DNA of 64,000 bases, from contig NZ_JAPIVS010000002.1 in NCBI RefSeq assembly GCF_026239695.1, positions 434,001-498,000 of the forward strand, in the 5' to 3' direction. The notes beneath the pieces were generated by a model. It was not told the DNA's origin and ran no database searches. It worked only from the letters and a program-made list of their open reading frames with translations. This stretch comes from Pedobacter sp. MC2016-15. GTDB lineage: Bacteria; Bacteroidota; Bacteroidia; Sphingobacteriales; Sphingobacteriaceae. Below, piece by piece: positions 29,742-37,042 of the stretch (positions within the stretch are counted from its first letter, which is position 1; every line of letters starts with the position of its first letter). The position numbers and the translations under genes were made by a program.

Positions 29742-30449
29742 ATGGATTCATTATCACAATTAGATCAGGTAAAGACTACTCCATGGAGTGGCGGCCGTTC
29801 ACCATGGTCGATAGAATATGGAAAACTAATGATGTGGTTTTTCCTGCTATCTGATGCGTTTACCTTCTCTTCGCTATTAGTTTATTACGGAGCCCAACGT
29901 TTTTCTAAAACTGCATGGCCAAATCCGGATCTGGTATTCCAGTCGATTCCTGGTATTAAAGATTCAGGTGCACCGTTGGTGTTTGTAGGTATCATGACCT
30001 TTATCCTGATCATGAGTTCGGTGACGATGGTATTAGCTGTTGAAGCTGGCCACAGACGCGCGAAAAGCCAGGTTGTAGGCTGGATGATCGCTACCATTAT
30101 TGGTGGATTTATGTTCCTTGGCTGTCAGGCTTTAGAGTGGACTCACCTTCACCATGAAGGTTTCTGGTGGGGATCTATTCCTGATGCAGAAAAATTACAG
30201 GAGTTTTTTACCGGCCCTGTTTCAAATGTAGCTGCACAGCAGTTTGCTAACTTGTTCTTTACGATTACAGGTTTCCACGGTTTCCACGTTTTCAGTGGTG
30301 TGGTGATCAATATTATCATTTTGTTAATGACTATCAACGGTACTTTCGAGAAACGTGGTCACTATCTGATGGTTGAAAAAGTAGGTCTGTACTGGCACTT
30401 TGTGGATTTGGTATGGGTATTCGTATTTACCTTCTTCTATTTAGTTTAA
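29742..30449 (+). CDS. ctaE: Cytochrome c oxidase subunit III
   Basis: The 235-residue protein with about five helices ends in the family hallmark YWHFVDLVWVFVFTFFY and contains GFHGFHVFSGV. The region EAGHRRAKSQ and CQALEWTHLHHEGFWW is as in oxidase subunit III of Bacteroidota. It forms part of the aa3 oxidase with CtaC and CtaD. The subunit IV gene starts 20 bases later. Confidence 0.92.
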   Translation: MDSLSQLDQVKTTPWSGGRSPWSIEYGKLMMWFFLLSDAFTFSSLLVYYGAQRFSKTAWPNPDLVFQSIPGIKDSGAPLVFVGIMTFILIMSSVTMVLAVEAGHRRAKSQVVGWMIATIIGGFMFLGCQALEWTHLHHEGFWWGSIPDAEKLQEFFTGPVSNVAAQQFANLFFTITGFHGFHVFSGVVINIIILLMTINGTFEKRGHYLMVEKVGLYWHFVDLVWVFVFTFFYLV

Positions 30450-30469
30450 TTTCCTTAGAAAAATATATT

Positions 30470-30829
30470 ATGTCTGAACAACACATACACACAACAGATG
30501 GCCATGAGCATGATGATCATGCAGGCTTGAGTAAATCAAAAATCTGGCAGGTATTCTTTATTTTATTGGGAATAACTGTAGTAGAATTTATCATTGCATT
30601 GGTGATCCTGCCAGCAGGTATGATCCCACGCGGAGCTGCTAACATTGCCTATATTCTGTTAACGCTTTTGAAAGCTTATTACATTGTGGCTTTCTTTATG
30701 CACCTTAAATTTGAGAAAACAGGTCTTATCTTGTCAATGGGACTCGCATTTATCTTCATCGCTTACTTTATTACGCTGATGTTGATTGAAGGCGGTTACC
30801 TGCACGATCATATGCCTCTTCATTCATGA
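30470..30829 (+). CDS. Cytochrome c oxidase subunit IV (prokaryotic type)
   Basis: The 119-residue protein starts at ATG 30470; an in-frame upstream ATG at 30413 lies inside ctaE. Three helices (about 25-48, 57-77, 86-106) match the small bacterial COX4/CyoD-like subunit. The N-terminal tail is rich in His/Asp (five His in residues 5-17). The stop codon overlaps the ATG of the Sco-like gene (TGAAGC with ATGAAG, 4 bases shared), so they are coupled. Confidence 0.88.
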   Translation: MSEQHIHTTDGHEHDDHAGLSKSKIWQVFFILLGITVVEFIIALVILPAGMIPRGAANIAYILLTLLKAYYIVAFFMHLKFEKTGLILSMGLAFIFIAYFITLMLIEGGYLHDHMPLHS

Positions 30830-31539
30830 AGCTTGCTTCAATAAAAAAAGTATTAATCCTGGTAGCCATCTTAGCGGTACCGGGATTTTTATATTATGAG
30901 CTTGTCGACAAGGGAAAGAACAGGTATAAACCGCTTCCTTTCTTTGGTCCCAAAGCAGTGGCTTCCACTTTTCATACTTTCCACGGCAAGAAGATCCCGG
31001 ATACGATCTATCACAAACTGCCGGATTTCAGATTTGTAAACCAGGAAGCAGATACCTTAAGCTGGCATAATTTCAGGGGAAGGATAGTGGTGCTGAACTT
31101 GTTTTATACCAAAGGCAATAACTATGCCGTGGAGTTCGCCAATAAGGCGATGGGGGCCTACCTGCAGACTTATGGTACAAACAATATGATCCGTCTTGCA
31201 GGACTGAGTATAGACCCTGTAACAGACCATGCGGCTGAGCTGCAACCTTATGCTGCCAAACTGGGCGCAAAGGCCGGTAAATGGGATTTGCTGACAGGTG
31301 ACAGCACGGCTGTGTATAACTGGATCAACAAGGGGCTGTTTATTGATGCGCATCAGGAATTTGATAAGGGGGAGCGTAAGTTTATTTATAGTAACCTGTT
31401 TGTACTGCTGGACCCACAGCACCGGATCAGGGGCTATTATGATGCCACCAATCAGGAGGCATTGTCTAAGCTCAATGATGAGGTGAAGGTACTGGTAGCT
31501 GAGGAATTACGTGCGAGAAGAGCAAAAGAACCTGTTTGA
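30826..31539 (+). CDS. Sco-like thioredoxin-fold protein lacking the copper-binding residues
   Basis: The 237-residue protein has one N-terminal membrane helix (about 8-24) and a periplasmic thioredoxin-fold domain of the SCO1/SenC family, recognisable from DFRFVNQEADTLSWHNFRG, the AGLSIDPVTD strand, WDLLTGD and IRGYYDAT. Canonical Sco proteins bind copper through CxxxC and a distal His for CuA maturation. Here the CxxxC position reads GNNYA (97-101) and the His is Y188 in FIYSNLFVLLD. The whole protein has no cysteine. It cannot be a copper chaperone in the known way. It sits in the oxidase operon, coupled to subunit IV, so it is probably kept for a structural or docking role. Confidence 0.85.
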   Translation: MKLASIKKVLILVAILAVPGFLYYELVDKGKNRYKPLPFFGPKAVASTFHTFHGKKIPDTIYHKLPDFRFVNQEADTLSWHNFRGRIVVLNLFYTKGNNYAVEFANKAMGAYLQTYGTNNMIRLAGLSIDPVTDHAAELQPYAAKLGAKAGKWDLLTGDSTAVYNWINKGLFIDAHQEFDKGERKFIYSNLFVLLDPQHRIRGYYDATNQEALSKLNDEVKVLVAEELRARRAKEPV

Positions 31540-31578
31540 TGTTAAAAAGGATGTTTCACATCCATACAAAAGATTTCA

Positions 31579-32151
31579 ATGAATATAAATGATAAAATTT
31601 TCCTGCGGCTGATCTGGATAGTTACAGCCGTAGTATTGGTGGTAGTTGTAGCGCTGAAATTAGTGCCACCTCCTGAACCGCGACCTTCTTTCATCTACAT
31701 CTTGCCGCATGTGATTGGTGGCATCAATGCAGTATGTTCTGTCCTGCTGATTATTTCGCTGATCTTTATCAAACGCAAGAACATCCAGGCACATAAGGTG
31801 ACGAATGTAATTACTTTTGTTTTGTCAGCCTTATTTCTTGTTTTCTATATTCTTTTCCATTTATATGAAAAGGATACTAAATTTGGAGATATAGACCATA
31901 ATGGGATTGTAACAGCAGCAGAAAAGGCAAGTGTAGGGATTACGCGTTTTATCTATTACTTCATCCTGTTCACACACATTATGCTGGCGATTGTGGTGCT
32001 GCCACTGATTTTAATTAGCTTTCTACGTGGTTTCAGTATGCAGGTGGAACGTCACCGCAAGATCGTGAGATGGGCATATCCTGTATGGTTATATGTGGCA
32101 GTTACTGGTGTAATTGTTTACCTGATGATCTCTCCTTATTACAATTTTTAG
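31579..32151 (+). CDS. DUF420 (CtaM-like) oxidase-associated membrane protein with an EF-hand loop
   Basis: The 190-residue protein with four to five helices belongs to DUF420. Bacillus/Staphylococcus members of this group (CtaM) are needed for haem-aa3 oxidase activity; this is family knowledge. Landmarks are PHVIGGINAVCSVLLI, HKVTNV and FILFTHIMLAIVVLPLI. Between two helices, residues 104-115 read DIDHNGIVTAAE, which fits the calcium-binding EF-hand loop at positions 1, 3, 5, 6, 8 and 12. I recall homologues having only a short Gly-rich linker there. The gene lies 39 bases after the Sco-like gene. Confidence 0.87.
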   Translation: MNINDKIFLRLIWIVTAVVLVVVVALKLVPPPEPRPSFIYILPHVIGGINAVCSVLLIISLIFIKRKNIQAHKVTNVITFVLSALFLVFYILFHLYEKDTKFGDIDHNGIVTAAEKASVGITRFIYYFILFTHIMLAIVVLPLILISFLRGFSMQVERHRKIVRWAYPVWLYVAVTGVIVYLMISPYYNF

Positions 32152-32180
32152 TGTAGTATACACGTTATTAATATAATATT

Positions 32181-32429
32181 ATGAAAAAGACAATCCTGAT
32201 CATTATTCTGTTTATTTCTGTACTGGGTGGTACTGGAATGAGTTCTGCATCGGCACAGTGTGCCATGTGTACAATCAATGCAGAGCAGGGCGTGAAGAAT
32301 GGAAATACGCAGGCTAAGGGTATCAACTCGGGTGTATTGTACCTGATGGCTATTCCTTATCTCATGATAGGTGCCCTGGGAGTGTTATGGTATAAAAAAT
32401 ACCGTACCAACGCAACCAAAATTTCATAG
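32181..32429 (+). CDS. Small membrane protein with an exposed CxxC, unknown function
   Basis: The 82-residue protein has a signal sequence (1-25, ending SASA) directly followed by QCAMC with C27 and C30. A short polar stretch and one C-terminal helix (about 52-70) come next, ending in a basic tail. It is predicted to have the CxxC at the very start of the mature periplasmic part. I recognise it only as a small conserved hypothetical of Bacteroidota oxidase loci. A role in metal handling or thiol chemistry for oxidase assembly is an inference from context and the CxxC. It is 29 bases after the DUF420 gene. Confidence 0.75.
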   Translation: MKKTILIIILFISVLGGTGMSSASAQCAMCTINAEQGVKNGNTQAKGINSGVLYLMAIPYLMIGALGVLWYKKYRTNATKIS

Positions 32430-32445
32430 CGAATTAATACATGAT

Positions 32446-33096
32446 ATGATCAAGCGAGAAACCCTGGCTTTTTTGACGGAGTTGGTCGACAATAATAACC
32501 GAGAGTGGTTTGCCGAGCATAAAGAGCGCTACGAAACCGCAAAGGCTGACGTACTGGCGTTTATTGCAGAGCTGATCCCGGTGTTGTCGGCTATAGACCC
32601 TGAAACACAAACTGAACCGAAAAAGTGCCTGATGAGAATCTACAGGGACATCAGGTTCAGTAAGAATAAAAGTCCCTACAAAAATAATTATGGAATTTCT
32701 TTCTCCATTAAAGGGAGTAAAGGACCTGAGTACTATCTTCATTTGCAACCAGGCAAGTCTTTCTTTGCCGGAGGTTACTGGATGCCTGAAGCAGCAGATC
32801 TCAAAAATATCAGAGAAGAGATAGATTACAATACTTCTGAATTTCTTGAGATTATAGAGGCTAAGGGCTTTACCTCTCTCTATACCCTGAGTACGGAAGA
32901 CTCGCTGAAAAAAGCGCCGAAAGGATACGATCCTTCGCATCCGCAGATTGAGCTGCTCAAGCTTAAGAGCTACATCGCTTCTTTCCCCATCAGCGATGAG
33001 GAATTATTTAAACCATCAATTGTTAACCATTTAAAAAAGGCTTTTGAGGGTATTTACCCCTTTATTCAGTTTCTGAAAAGAGCCGTAGTACAATAA
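32446..33096 (+). CDS. DUF2461 family protein
   Basis: The 216-residue cytoplasmic protein starts at ATG 32446; longer in-frame starts would overlap the small gene upstream. DUF2461 features are NNREWFAEHKERYE, LMRIYRDIRFSKNKSPYKNN, YYLHLQPGKSFFAGGYWMP and a C-terminal DEELFKPS region. The family is widespread and of unknown function, soluble, without visible catalytic motifs. It ends two bases before the OmpA-like gene. Its link with the oxidase genes is probably only co-transcription. Confidence 0.85.
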   Translation: MIKRETLAFLTELVDNNNREWFAEHKERYETAKADVLAFIAELIPVLSAIDPETQTEPKKCLMRIYRDIRFSKNKSPYKNNYGISFSIKGSKGPEYYLHLQPGKSFFAGGYWMPEAADLKNIREEIDYNTSEFLEIIEAKGFTSLYTLSTEDSLKKAPKGYDPSHPQIELLKLKSYIASFPISDEELFKPSIVNHLKKAFEGIYPFIQFLKRAVVQ

Positions 33097-33098
33097 CC

Positions 33099-33941
33099 AT
33101 GAATAGAATATTTTTGTTTCTGGCGATCGCTTTAATGGGCAGCGCATTTACCTCTTGCGTGGTGTTATCTCCCAAGAAATATAAAGCATTGCTGGCGAGA
33201 CAGGACTCCCTGAATAATGGCTGGTCTGAATCGCAGTTATCTGGTAGCAACCTGGAAAAAGCGGTCACTAAATTAAGACGTGATACAGCAGACCTTAATG
33301 GGCGGTTAAATGAACTGCAGGGAAAGTATGACCAGGTAAGTGGTAACTATAAAAAACTTAAGACCAATAGCTCAACGGAGATCAGCAAGCTGTCTGACGA
33401 CCTGAAGAAACGTGAACAGCGTTTGAAAGAAGTAGAAGACGTGCTTCGCAAACGCGATGAAGCATCAAATAAACTAAAGGAAAAACTGCAGGGAGCTTTG
33501 CTTGGATTTACGAAGAGCGGGCTCACAGTAGAGATGAAGAACGGGAAGGTCTATGTTTCACTTACGGATAAATTACTATTTCCGTCTGGCAGTATTGTAA
33601 TAGACGAGAAGGGCAAACAGGCCTTGTCGCAGCTCGCAAAAGTACTGAAAGAGCAGCCTGAGATAATTATTGCAGTAGAAGGTCATACAGATTCACAAAA
33701 GATCAATAACCTTGGTCAGATCAAAGATAACTGGGACCTGAGCGTGTTGCGCTCTACCTCTGTGGTTCGTTTTCTTACAGAGAATGAGAAAGTACCAGGG
33801 ATAAGACTTACAGCGACGGGTAAGGGAGAATTTCAACCCCTGGAGGCAAATACTACTCCGGAGGGAAGAAGCAAGAACAGACGGATTGAAATCGTACTGT
33901 CGCCTAAGCTGGATGAATTGTATAATCTGATTAAACAATAG
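33099..33941 (+). CDS. OmpA-family lipoprotein with coiled coil
   Basis: The 280-residue protein has a lipobox FTSC (C20) and then a long heptad-patterned coiled coil (about 30-135, rich in K/E/L). The OmpA peptidoglycan-binding domain follows (about 150-275): VEGHTDSQKI, DNWDLSVLRSTSVV and GRSKNRRIEIVLSP. The Asp of GHTD and the Arg of NRRIEI that hold diaminopimelate are both present. It likely tethers the outer membrane to peptidoglycan. The last gene of the plus-strand run, it converges on rfbC across a large inverted repeat. Confidence 0.9.
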   Translation: MNRIFLFLAIALMGSAFTSCVVLSPKKYKALLARQDSLNNGWSESQLSGSNLEKAVTKLRRDTADLNGRLNELQGKYDQVSGNYKKLKTNSSTEISKLSDDLKKREQRLKEVEDVLRKRDEASNKLKEKLQGALLGFTKSGLTVEMKNGKVYVSLTDKLLFPSGSIVIDEKGKQALSQLAKVLKEQPEIIIAVEGHTDSQKINNLGQIKDNWDLSVLRSTSVVRFLTENEKVPGIRLTATGKGEFQPLEANTTPEGRSKNRRIEIVLSPKLDELYNLIKQ

Positions 33942-34015
33942 CCATTACCTTTCCATCTCTCTTTCCATTTCCCTATACTTTATCTTAGGGGGAGCTGAGG
34001 TTAATTCCGGCTTCG

Positions 34016-34104
34016 CTAAAAAAAACGATACCCTTCATCATGACTGCATTAATTTGCTGCGCAAAAGAACGCCAGGTCATGATGAAGGGTATCGTTTTTT
34101 TTAG
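34016..34104. repeat. 29-bp perfect inverted repeat with nested hairpin (probable bidirectional terminator)
   Basis: Arms 34016-34044 and 34076-34104 are perfectly complementary over 29 bases. Each outer end carries an eight-base A or T tract, so both strands read as a hairpin followed by U8. The 31-base loop itself holds TTTGC/GCAAA (34053-34057 and 34061-34065). It lies 74 bases after the OmpA-like gene and 62 bases after rfbC, the place expected for a shared terminator. The arms are longer than most terminators and resemble a palindromic mobile or REP-like unit; no target duplication is seen. Confidence 0.8.
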
Positions 34105-34166
34105 ATTGTATGTAGCAGGGTGCTCATCAGCAAATGCTAACAGATGGTTTATATCAGTTTCCTTTA

Positions 34167-34721
34167 TTAGAAGGGACTTGTCCAATCTTTAAATTGGGGC
34201 AATACCAGATCCTTATCGGAGAGCAGCAGCTCGTCAGGGTTTAGGTCTGCAACCCAGTTGATGTTCAGATCAGGGTCATTCCATATCACACCCACTTCGG
34301 AGTCCTTGTCGTAGTAATTTGTCACCTTGTAGGTGAAGATCGTATTGTCTTCTAGCGTCAGGAAGCCATGCAGAAATCCTGGTGGTACCCAAAGCTGTCT
34401 GTGGTTGTCGCCGCTCAGCTCAACACTGAAATGCTGACCGTAAGTAGGAGATTCTTTTCTTGCATCTACAGCAACGTCAAGCACACTTCCCTGGATTACA
34501 CGTACCAGTTTACCCTGGGCAAAAGGAGCTTTTTGAGCGTGCAGGCCGCGTAAAGTACCTTTCTGAGAGAAGGATTGGTTGTCCTGAACAAAATCGGCCT
34601 CAATGCCTGCCGCCGCAAAAGCACGGCCGCTGAAGCTTTCGTAAAAATAGCCACGGTTATCTTTCCAAACCTTTGGTTCGATGATAAACAGATCTGCTAT
34701 CGGTGTCGGTATAAAATTCAT
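34167..34721 (-). CDS. rfbC: dTDP-4-dehydrorhamnose 3,5-epimerase
   Basis: The 184-residue cupin-fold enzyme epimerises dTDP-4-keto-6-deoxyglucose on the way to dTDP-rhamnose. Visible signature parts are GTLRGLHAQ (base H61), VAVDARKESPTYG, WVPPGFLHGF and the acid Y131 in TYKVTNYY. Length matches RmlC. The other rhamnose genes (rfbA, rfbB, rfbD) are absent from the window. It starts 4 bases after the DUF4286 gene, so the two are one transcript. Confidence 0.93.
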   Translation of the reverse strand: MNFIPTPIADLFIIEPKVWKDNRGYFYESFSGRAFAAAGIEADFVQDNQSFSQKGTLRGLHAQKAPFAQGKLVRVIQGSVLDVAVDARKESPTYGQHFSVELSGDNHRQLWVPPGFLHGFLTLEDNTIFTYKVTNYYDKDSEVGVIWNDPDLNINWVADLNPDELLLSDKDLVLPQFKDWTSPF

Positions 34722-34725
34722 ATGA

Positions 34726-35028
34726 TTAAGCTACGTATTCCATTAAGGTTCTGAAGGCCACAAATCTGTCCCTGAACCGGTTGTTTAATTCTTCCTGTAA
34801 TGCTGGTGCAAACTGCTGCTGATAAGTATCGTACTCCTCCATCGATTGAGCAACGTATTGTACACAATAGGTAACACCTTCATTCGGAGAATCCAGTACT
34901 TTTAAAAGTCTGTTGGAAACAAACATACCGGTAGCCATTACTTCCGGAATGTGTTCTGCCTGCATCCATTGAAGCCATGCTTCTTCAGCAGCCTCTTCTA
35001 TAATCAGCGTAACGTTGTATAATAACAT
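34726..35028 (-). CDS. DUF4286 family protein
   Basis: The 100-residue protein starts at ATG 35028. A longer in-frame reading would overlap the TPR gene and adds no sense. It has the compact ferredoxin-like pattern of DUF4286: MLLYNVTLIIEEAAEEAWL, MFVSNRLLKVL, YCVQYVAQSMEEYDTYQ and FVAFRTLMEYV. Function unknown; cytoplasmic. It lies between the TPR gene (16-base gap) and rfbC (4 bases). Confidence 0.82.
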   Translation of the reverse strand: MLLYNVTLIIEEAAEEAWLQWMQAEHIPEVMATGMFVSNRLLKVLDSPNEGVTYCVQYVAQSMEEYDTYQQQFAPALQEELNNRFRDRFVAFRTLMEYVA

Positions 35029-35044
35029 AAAGCAAAGATATAAA

Positions 35045-36853
35045 CTATGATTCAATATTGTCCCCACGAAGTTTCCGGAAATGTTTCCGGGCTTCTGCTG
35101 TGAACATACTGCCCGGGAATTCCGAGATCAGCCTCTGGTAAAGCAGCTTTGCCTCCTCCGGCTGCTGCAGCTGTTCCTCATACAGGCCGGCCAGTATAAA
35201 CAGCGCATCGTCTGTCCAGATGTTTTTCTGGGGATGATCCACCAGCTCTTTGAGTAATGCTGCCGACTTCATGAAATCCCCTTTTTTGAGGTATATCTTT
35301 GATTTGGCCATCAGGATATCGTCGGCAAGGCTATGCTGGGGATAGAGGACTGAAATGCTGTCCAGCTTCTCTAATGCTGATTTGTAGTTGTTCCTGAATT
35401 GCATAAATTCGGCTGCTGCATACATTTTAAGTGCCAGGGTGTCGCTGCTGCTTTCCAGGTGATCCGAGATCAGCAGACTGAGGTTCAGTGCATCATTGGC
35501 GATCAGCTGCGTAGTAGAGGCTTTGAGAACATCAGCCTGTGACTTGGCGTAGCTGAAGTTGCCCTGGTAAAATGACAATTTTGCTGAGCGGTACTTTGCC
35601 TCATTGCCGATATTCTGGTTTTCATAATCTTTAGCTACCTGCCCGTATACGAGGATAGCCTCCCAGGGTTGACCTGTGAGCACGTAGACATCCCCAAGCT
35701 CCAGTTTCATCTCCGCAATTTCCGGGGCGGTTGCTCCGGGGATCCGGATTGCAGATTCCAGTGCTTCTTCGGCCTTGTCCAGATGCTGCAGGTAGTAAGC
35801 CTGTATCATGGCCCATTTGCGCAGGGCGAAAAGTGTCTTCGAATTGCTGCCGTATTCTGTGAGGATTGCCTGATACTGACTGGCCAGTACATTGACTTCC
35901 GCCTGAGTATTTTTACCCTGCAGCAGTGCCTGATACCGGGCGTCTACAAGGGATAAACGGGAAGATAGATACCAGGGATTGTCCTTGCCTTTCGCCAGCA
36001 GGTATTCGTAGGCTTTGATAGCTGTGTCATAAGCCTTATTGGAACTGAAGATCTGGGCATGCTCAAACACGGCTGTGCCATCTCCGCGGGTTCTCTTATC
36101 CTGGGCAATCAGCTGGCGCAGGGCCATCTCATATTCCTGCTGCTGCAGGTATTGCCAGATCAGTAATTTACTGAGGGATTCATTTTCCGGCTGCTTCTGA
36201 ATTTTCTTAAAGAGCGCATTCTGCAGATTGAGGTAGTCGCCATTGCCCTCAAATACCGCAGATAGCACGGTTTGTGCCTGCGCGAGCATCTGCGGCATGG
36301 TGGAGAGTGCATTCACAAACTCCTGAATGAGCATGTTCTTGTCTTTCTTGTAGCGGTACAGGCTCAGCAGTTCAAAGGTAAAAGCGCCGGGGTTACCCAA
36401 TATTTCGCGGCCCTGCTGAAAGACCCTGATCGCCACATCATATTCTTCAATCTGGTAGAGGTTATTGGCAATTTCCCGGATCGCCGTTTCATCTTTGGGC
36501 AGGTTGCTGACGATATGCTCAAAGGTTTTTGCTGCGTTGTCCTGCTGCCCTTCCTCTTTATAGATTCTTCCCAGCGCAATCTCATATTTTAGGGAGGCGG
36601 GATTCTGACGGATTAGTTTTTTGGTTACCTTTTCAGCTTCCTGATACTGTTTTGACTTGAGCAGTGCATTGAAATACAGACCGAAATAAGCTTCATCCTT
36701 TGTTTTTGAGAAAAGCTTTTCCAGAACTTCGGCCGCCTTCTTAAAGTTTCCCTGCTGGTAATATTGCATAGCCAGGTCATCATCGTTGTTGGTTTGGGCA
36801 ATGATATGAAGGGGGAGCAGGGCGAAAATCAGGAGCACAAATCTTTTTATCAT
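35045..36853 (-). CDS. Secreted tetratricopeptide-repeat protein
   Basis: The 602-residue protein has a signal peptide (1-19, ending HIIAQ). Many TPR units follow: the first is QYYQQGNFKKAAEVLEKLF (about 30-48), and the last near EQLQQPEEAKLLYQRLISEFPGSMF. The repeat-only architecture points to a periplasmic scaffold for protein-protein contacts, of unknown partners. The C-terminal part resembles outer-membrane-assembly type TPR proteins (YbgF/BamD-like) in Bacteroidota. It is first in a three-gene run with DUF4286 and rfbC. Confidence 0.85.
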   Translation of the reverse strand: MIKRFVLLIFALLPLHIIAQTNNDDDLAMQYYQQGNFKKAAEVLEKLFSKTKDEAYFGLYFNALLKSKQYQEAEKVTKKLIRQNPASLKYEIALGRIYKEEGQQDNAAKTFEHIVSNLPKDETAIREIANNLYQIEEYDVAIRVFQQGREILGNPGAFTFELLSLYRYKKDKNMLIQEFVNALSTMPQMLAQAQTVLSAVFEGNGDYLNLQNALFKKIQKQPENESLSKLLIWQYLQQQEYEMALRQLIAQDKRTRGDGTAVFEHAQIFSSNKAYDTAIKAYEYLLAKGKDNPWYLSSRLSLVDARYQALLQGKNTQAEVNVLASQYQAILTEYGSNSKTLFALRKWAMIQAYYLQHLDKAEEALESAIRIPGATAPEIAEMKLELGDVYVLTGQPWEAILVYGQVAKDYENQNIGNEAKYRSAKLSFYQGNFSYAKSQADVLKASTTQLIANDALNLSLLISDHLESSSDTLALKMYAAAEFMQFRNNYKSALEKLDSISVLYPQHSLADDILMAKSKIYLKKGDFMKSAALLKELVDHPQKNIWTDDALFILAGLYEEQLQQPEEAKLLYQRLISEFPGSMFTAEARKHFRKLRGDNIES

Positions 36854-37028
36854 GACGCGTGGATGCTGGATTTACTAAATTAAGAAAGAAATCCTATTCC
36901 TAAGTACTTTAATTGTTACCTCCAATTATTTCTGCATTCGGTAAATATGGCTATTTTCAAATCCGCTTTCATGTTTTGACATAAGGTAACAATATTACTG
37001 TATTACCTGATAGGCAGGTAGCGTTATG

Positions 37029-37036
37029 TATTTTTG
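37029..37036 (+). promoter_or_regulatory. -7 box (TATTTTTG) six bases before the S9-homologue start
   Basis: TATTTTTG fits TAnnTTTG and ends 6 bases before ATG 37043, so the predicted transcript is leaderless or nearly so. No TTG at the normal -33 distance. The 189-base divergent gap 36854-37042 holds no gene that I can see. Confidence 0.35.
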
Positions 37037-37042
37037 CATGCT

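Noticed and set aside
33985..34185. Minus-strand 66-codon frame spanning the large inverted repeat
   Set aside because: Its coding content is mostly the two repeat arms and the terminator; it also overlaps the end of rfbC.
34167..34721. Start of a rhamnose or polysaccharide cluster
   Set aside because: rfbC is the only such gene; its neighbours are DUF4286 and a TPR protein, so no cluster can be claimed.
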